From positions 62,001 to 126,000 of the forward strand of contig CAVWXT010000001.1 of assembly GCA_963759115.1 (NCBI GenBank): DNA of 64,000 nucleotides, written 5' to 3'. A model generated the notes under the pieces. The model worked only from the letters and a program-made list of their open reading frames with translations. It did not search any database and was not told where the DNA came from. Position 1 is the stretch's first letter. Each line of letters opens with the position of its first letter. This DNA is from CAVWXT01 sp963759115. GTDB lineage: Bacteria > Planctomycetota > Planctomycetia > Pirellulales > Thermoguttaceae. Made by a program: the position numbers and the translations under genes. This document shows, piece by piece, positions 63,511 to 64,000 of this stretch.

Positions 63511-63540
63511 GCGGGGAAGCGACTTGTAATTTGAGCTGCC

Positions 63541-63615
63541 GTACTCGACAACGCGAACCGCCATACTCGACAACGCGAGCCGCCATACTCGACAAGGTGA
63601 GCGAACGTACTCGAC
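63541..63615 (+). repeat. Four tandem 22-bp repeats
   Basis: TACTCGACAA or a close variant begins at 63542, 63564, 63586 and 63608, so the period is exactly 22 bases. The units read CGCCATACTCGACAACGCGA with variation. The array lies between the creatininase-like gene and the IS200-like transposase. Confidence 0.85.
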
Positions 63616-63706
63616 CCGTAGGGTCGTTCGACAATAGCCCAGCGATTCATCGCTGGGGAAAGGGCTGCCAATTCCACGTGTTCGTCCCGTAGGGACGATT
63701 GAAACG
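63616..63706. repeat. Short hairpins upstream of the IS200-like gene
   Basis: CCCAGCGATTCATCGCTGGG (63637-63656) is a hairpin with arms CCCAGCGAT/ATCGCTGGG. TCGTCCCGTAGGGACGA (63682-63698) and the earlier CGTAGGGTCG (63617-63626) are related. Such hairpins at the left end of IS200/IS605-type elements are cleavage and recognition sites for the transposase. Confidence 0.6.
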
Positions 63707-63720
63707 AACCCGAGAGCATC

Positions 63721-64000
63721 TTGTCTCACACGTTTGTCAGTGCCCTGTACCATTGTACGTTCAGCACCAAAGGCCGCCGCCGACTCATTACGACCGCGCT
63801 CCAAGAGCGTCTTTGGCCGTTCATGGGCGGCATCGCGCGCGAGCAAGGCTTGAAGGCTTTGACAATCGGCGGCGTTGAAGACCACGTTCATCTGCTGCTC
63901 TCGCTGTCGGCAACCATGCCCATTGCCAAGGCGATCCAGTTGATCAAGGGTGTATCGTCGAAGTGGGTGCATGACACGTTTCCGGAGGAACGCTTGTTCG
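63721..64000 (+). CDS. tnpA: IS200/IS605-family transposase, truncated by the window end
   Basis: A Y1/HUH single-strand transposase. From the TTG at 63721 (frame open upstream as well) it reads SHTFVSALYHCTFSTKGRRR, LITTALQERLWPFMGGIARE and VEDHVHLLLSL, the last with the HxH metal motif, then KAIQLIKGVSSKW. Only the first 93 residues are inside the window. The catalytic Tyr helix is expected just beyond the end. The hairpins upstream support an IS200-like organisation. Confidence 0.85.
   Translation, partial: MSHTFVSALYHCTFSTKGRRRLITTALQERLWPFMGGIAREQGLKALTIGGVEDHVHLLLSLSATMPIAKAIQLIKGVSSKWVHDTFPEERLF

Noticed and set aside
63541..63615. Possible CRISPR array
   Set aside because: The repeats are directly adjacent 22-bp tandem units without spacers of constant length, and no cas gene is nearby.

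Overview
The window looks like a chromosomal contig from a member of the Planctomycetota, probably Pirellulales. The evidence is the high GC content, several secreted families common in that phylum (PmoA-like DUF6807, DUF11/CARD-like repeats, an FN3 plus putative-Ig protein, BlaI/M56 pairs), many dispersed palindromes and a cyanophycin locus. The phylum call is fairly firm and the order is a guess. No rRNA, tRNA or CRISPR array was seen.

A dominant technical feature is roughly fifty single-base frame breaks. They occur even in essential genes (infB, nusA, uvrA, miaB, yebC). Where an internal yardstick exists (a 213-nt repeat array, palindrome arms), each break is an added or missing base, often in a homopolymer. 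I treat them as uncorrected indels and annotate each gene across its breaks.

Layout. 0-2.8 kb: gdhA, a palindrome, an ORF-less group II intron and repeat-rich DNA. 2.8-10.5 kb: uvrA convergent with yebC, a TPR protein and a degenerate HhH-GPD protein overlapping rbfA. 10-15 kb: the translation/transcription cluster nusA-infB-rbfA. 15-22.4 kb: a nucleosidase-like gene, then cyanophycin synthetase cphA divergent from an ABC transporter plus DUF1854 gene. 22.4-28.4 kb: a secreted nitrilase, a large nuclease-helicase with eight C-terminal 71-residue repeats (defence candidate) and an AF2212/PIN toxin-antitoxin pair. 28.4-33.6 kb: two large secreted proteins. 33.6-37.8 kb: REP-flanked RayT transposase, an orphan gene, rnd and an NhaD-type antiporter. 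38-42.5 kb: a small conserved gene, a TolC-like protein and a TPR protein between direct repeats. 42.7-53.3 kb: dusB, an NYN-domain gene with pyrC, membrane proteins, a PPC/DUF296 protein, uppP, a PmoA-like protein, a small toxin-antitoxin-like pair and miaB. 53.4-60.3 kb: a retropepsin-like gene, trpD, a sugar isomerase-like gene and a minus-strand run blaI-M56 peptidase-LRR protein-hypothetical-beta-propeller behind a double BlaI-type operator. 60.4-64 kb: a membrane-anchored hypothetical, a Gfo/Idh/MocA oxidoreductase, a creatininase-family hydrolase and a truncated IS200-like transposase.

The most unusual signal is a family of about 80-bp palindromic elements inside the coding regions of miaB, rnd and the M56 peptidase gene. 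They share a conserved loop. The rnd copy is in frame as it stands, and the other two become in frame once the palindrome arms are made symmetrical. A different palindrome is inserted in frame in uvrA. This recalls the protein-coding palindromic elements of Rickettsia. Other noteworthy items are a 156-bp MITE inserted in a REP palindrome with a 12-bp target duplication, and two BlaI-cluster products that share the same N-terminal anchor module.
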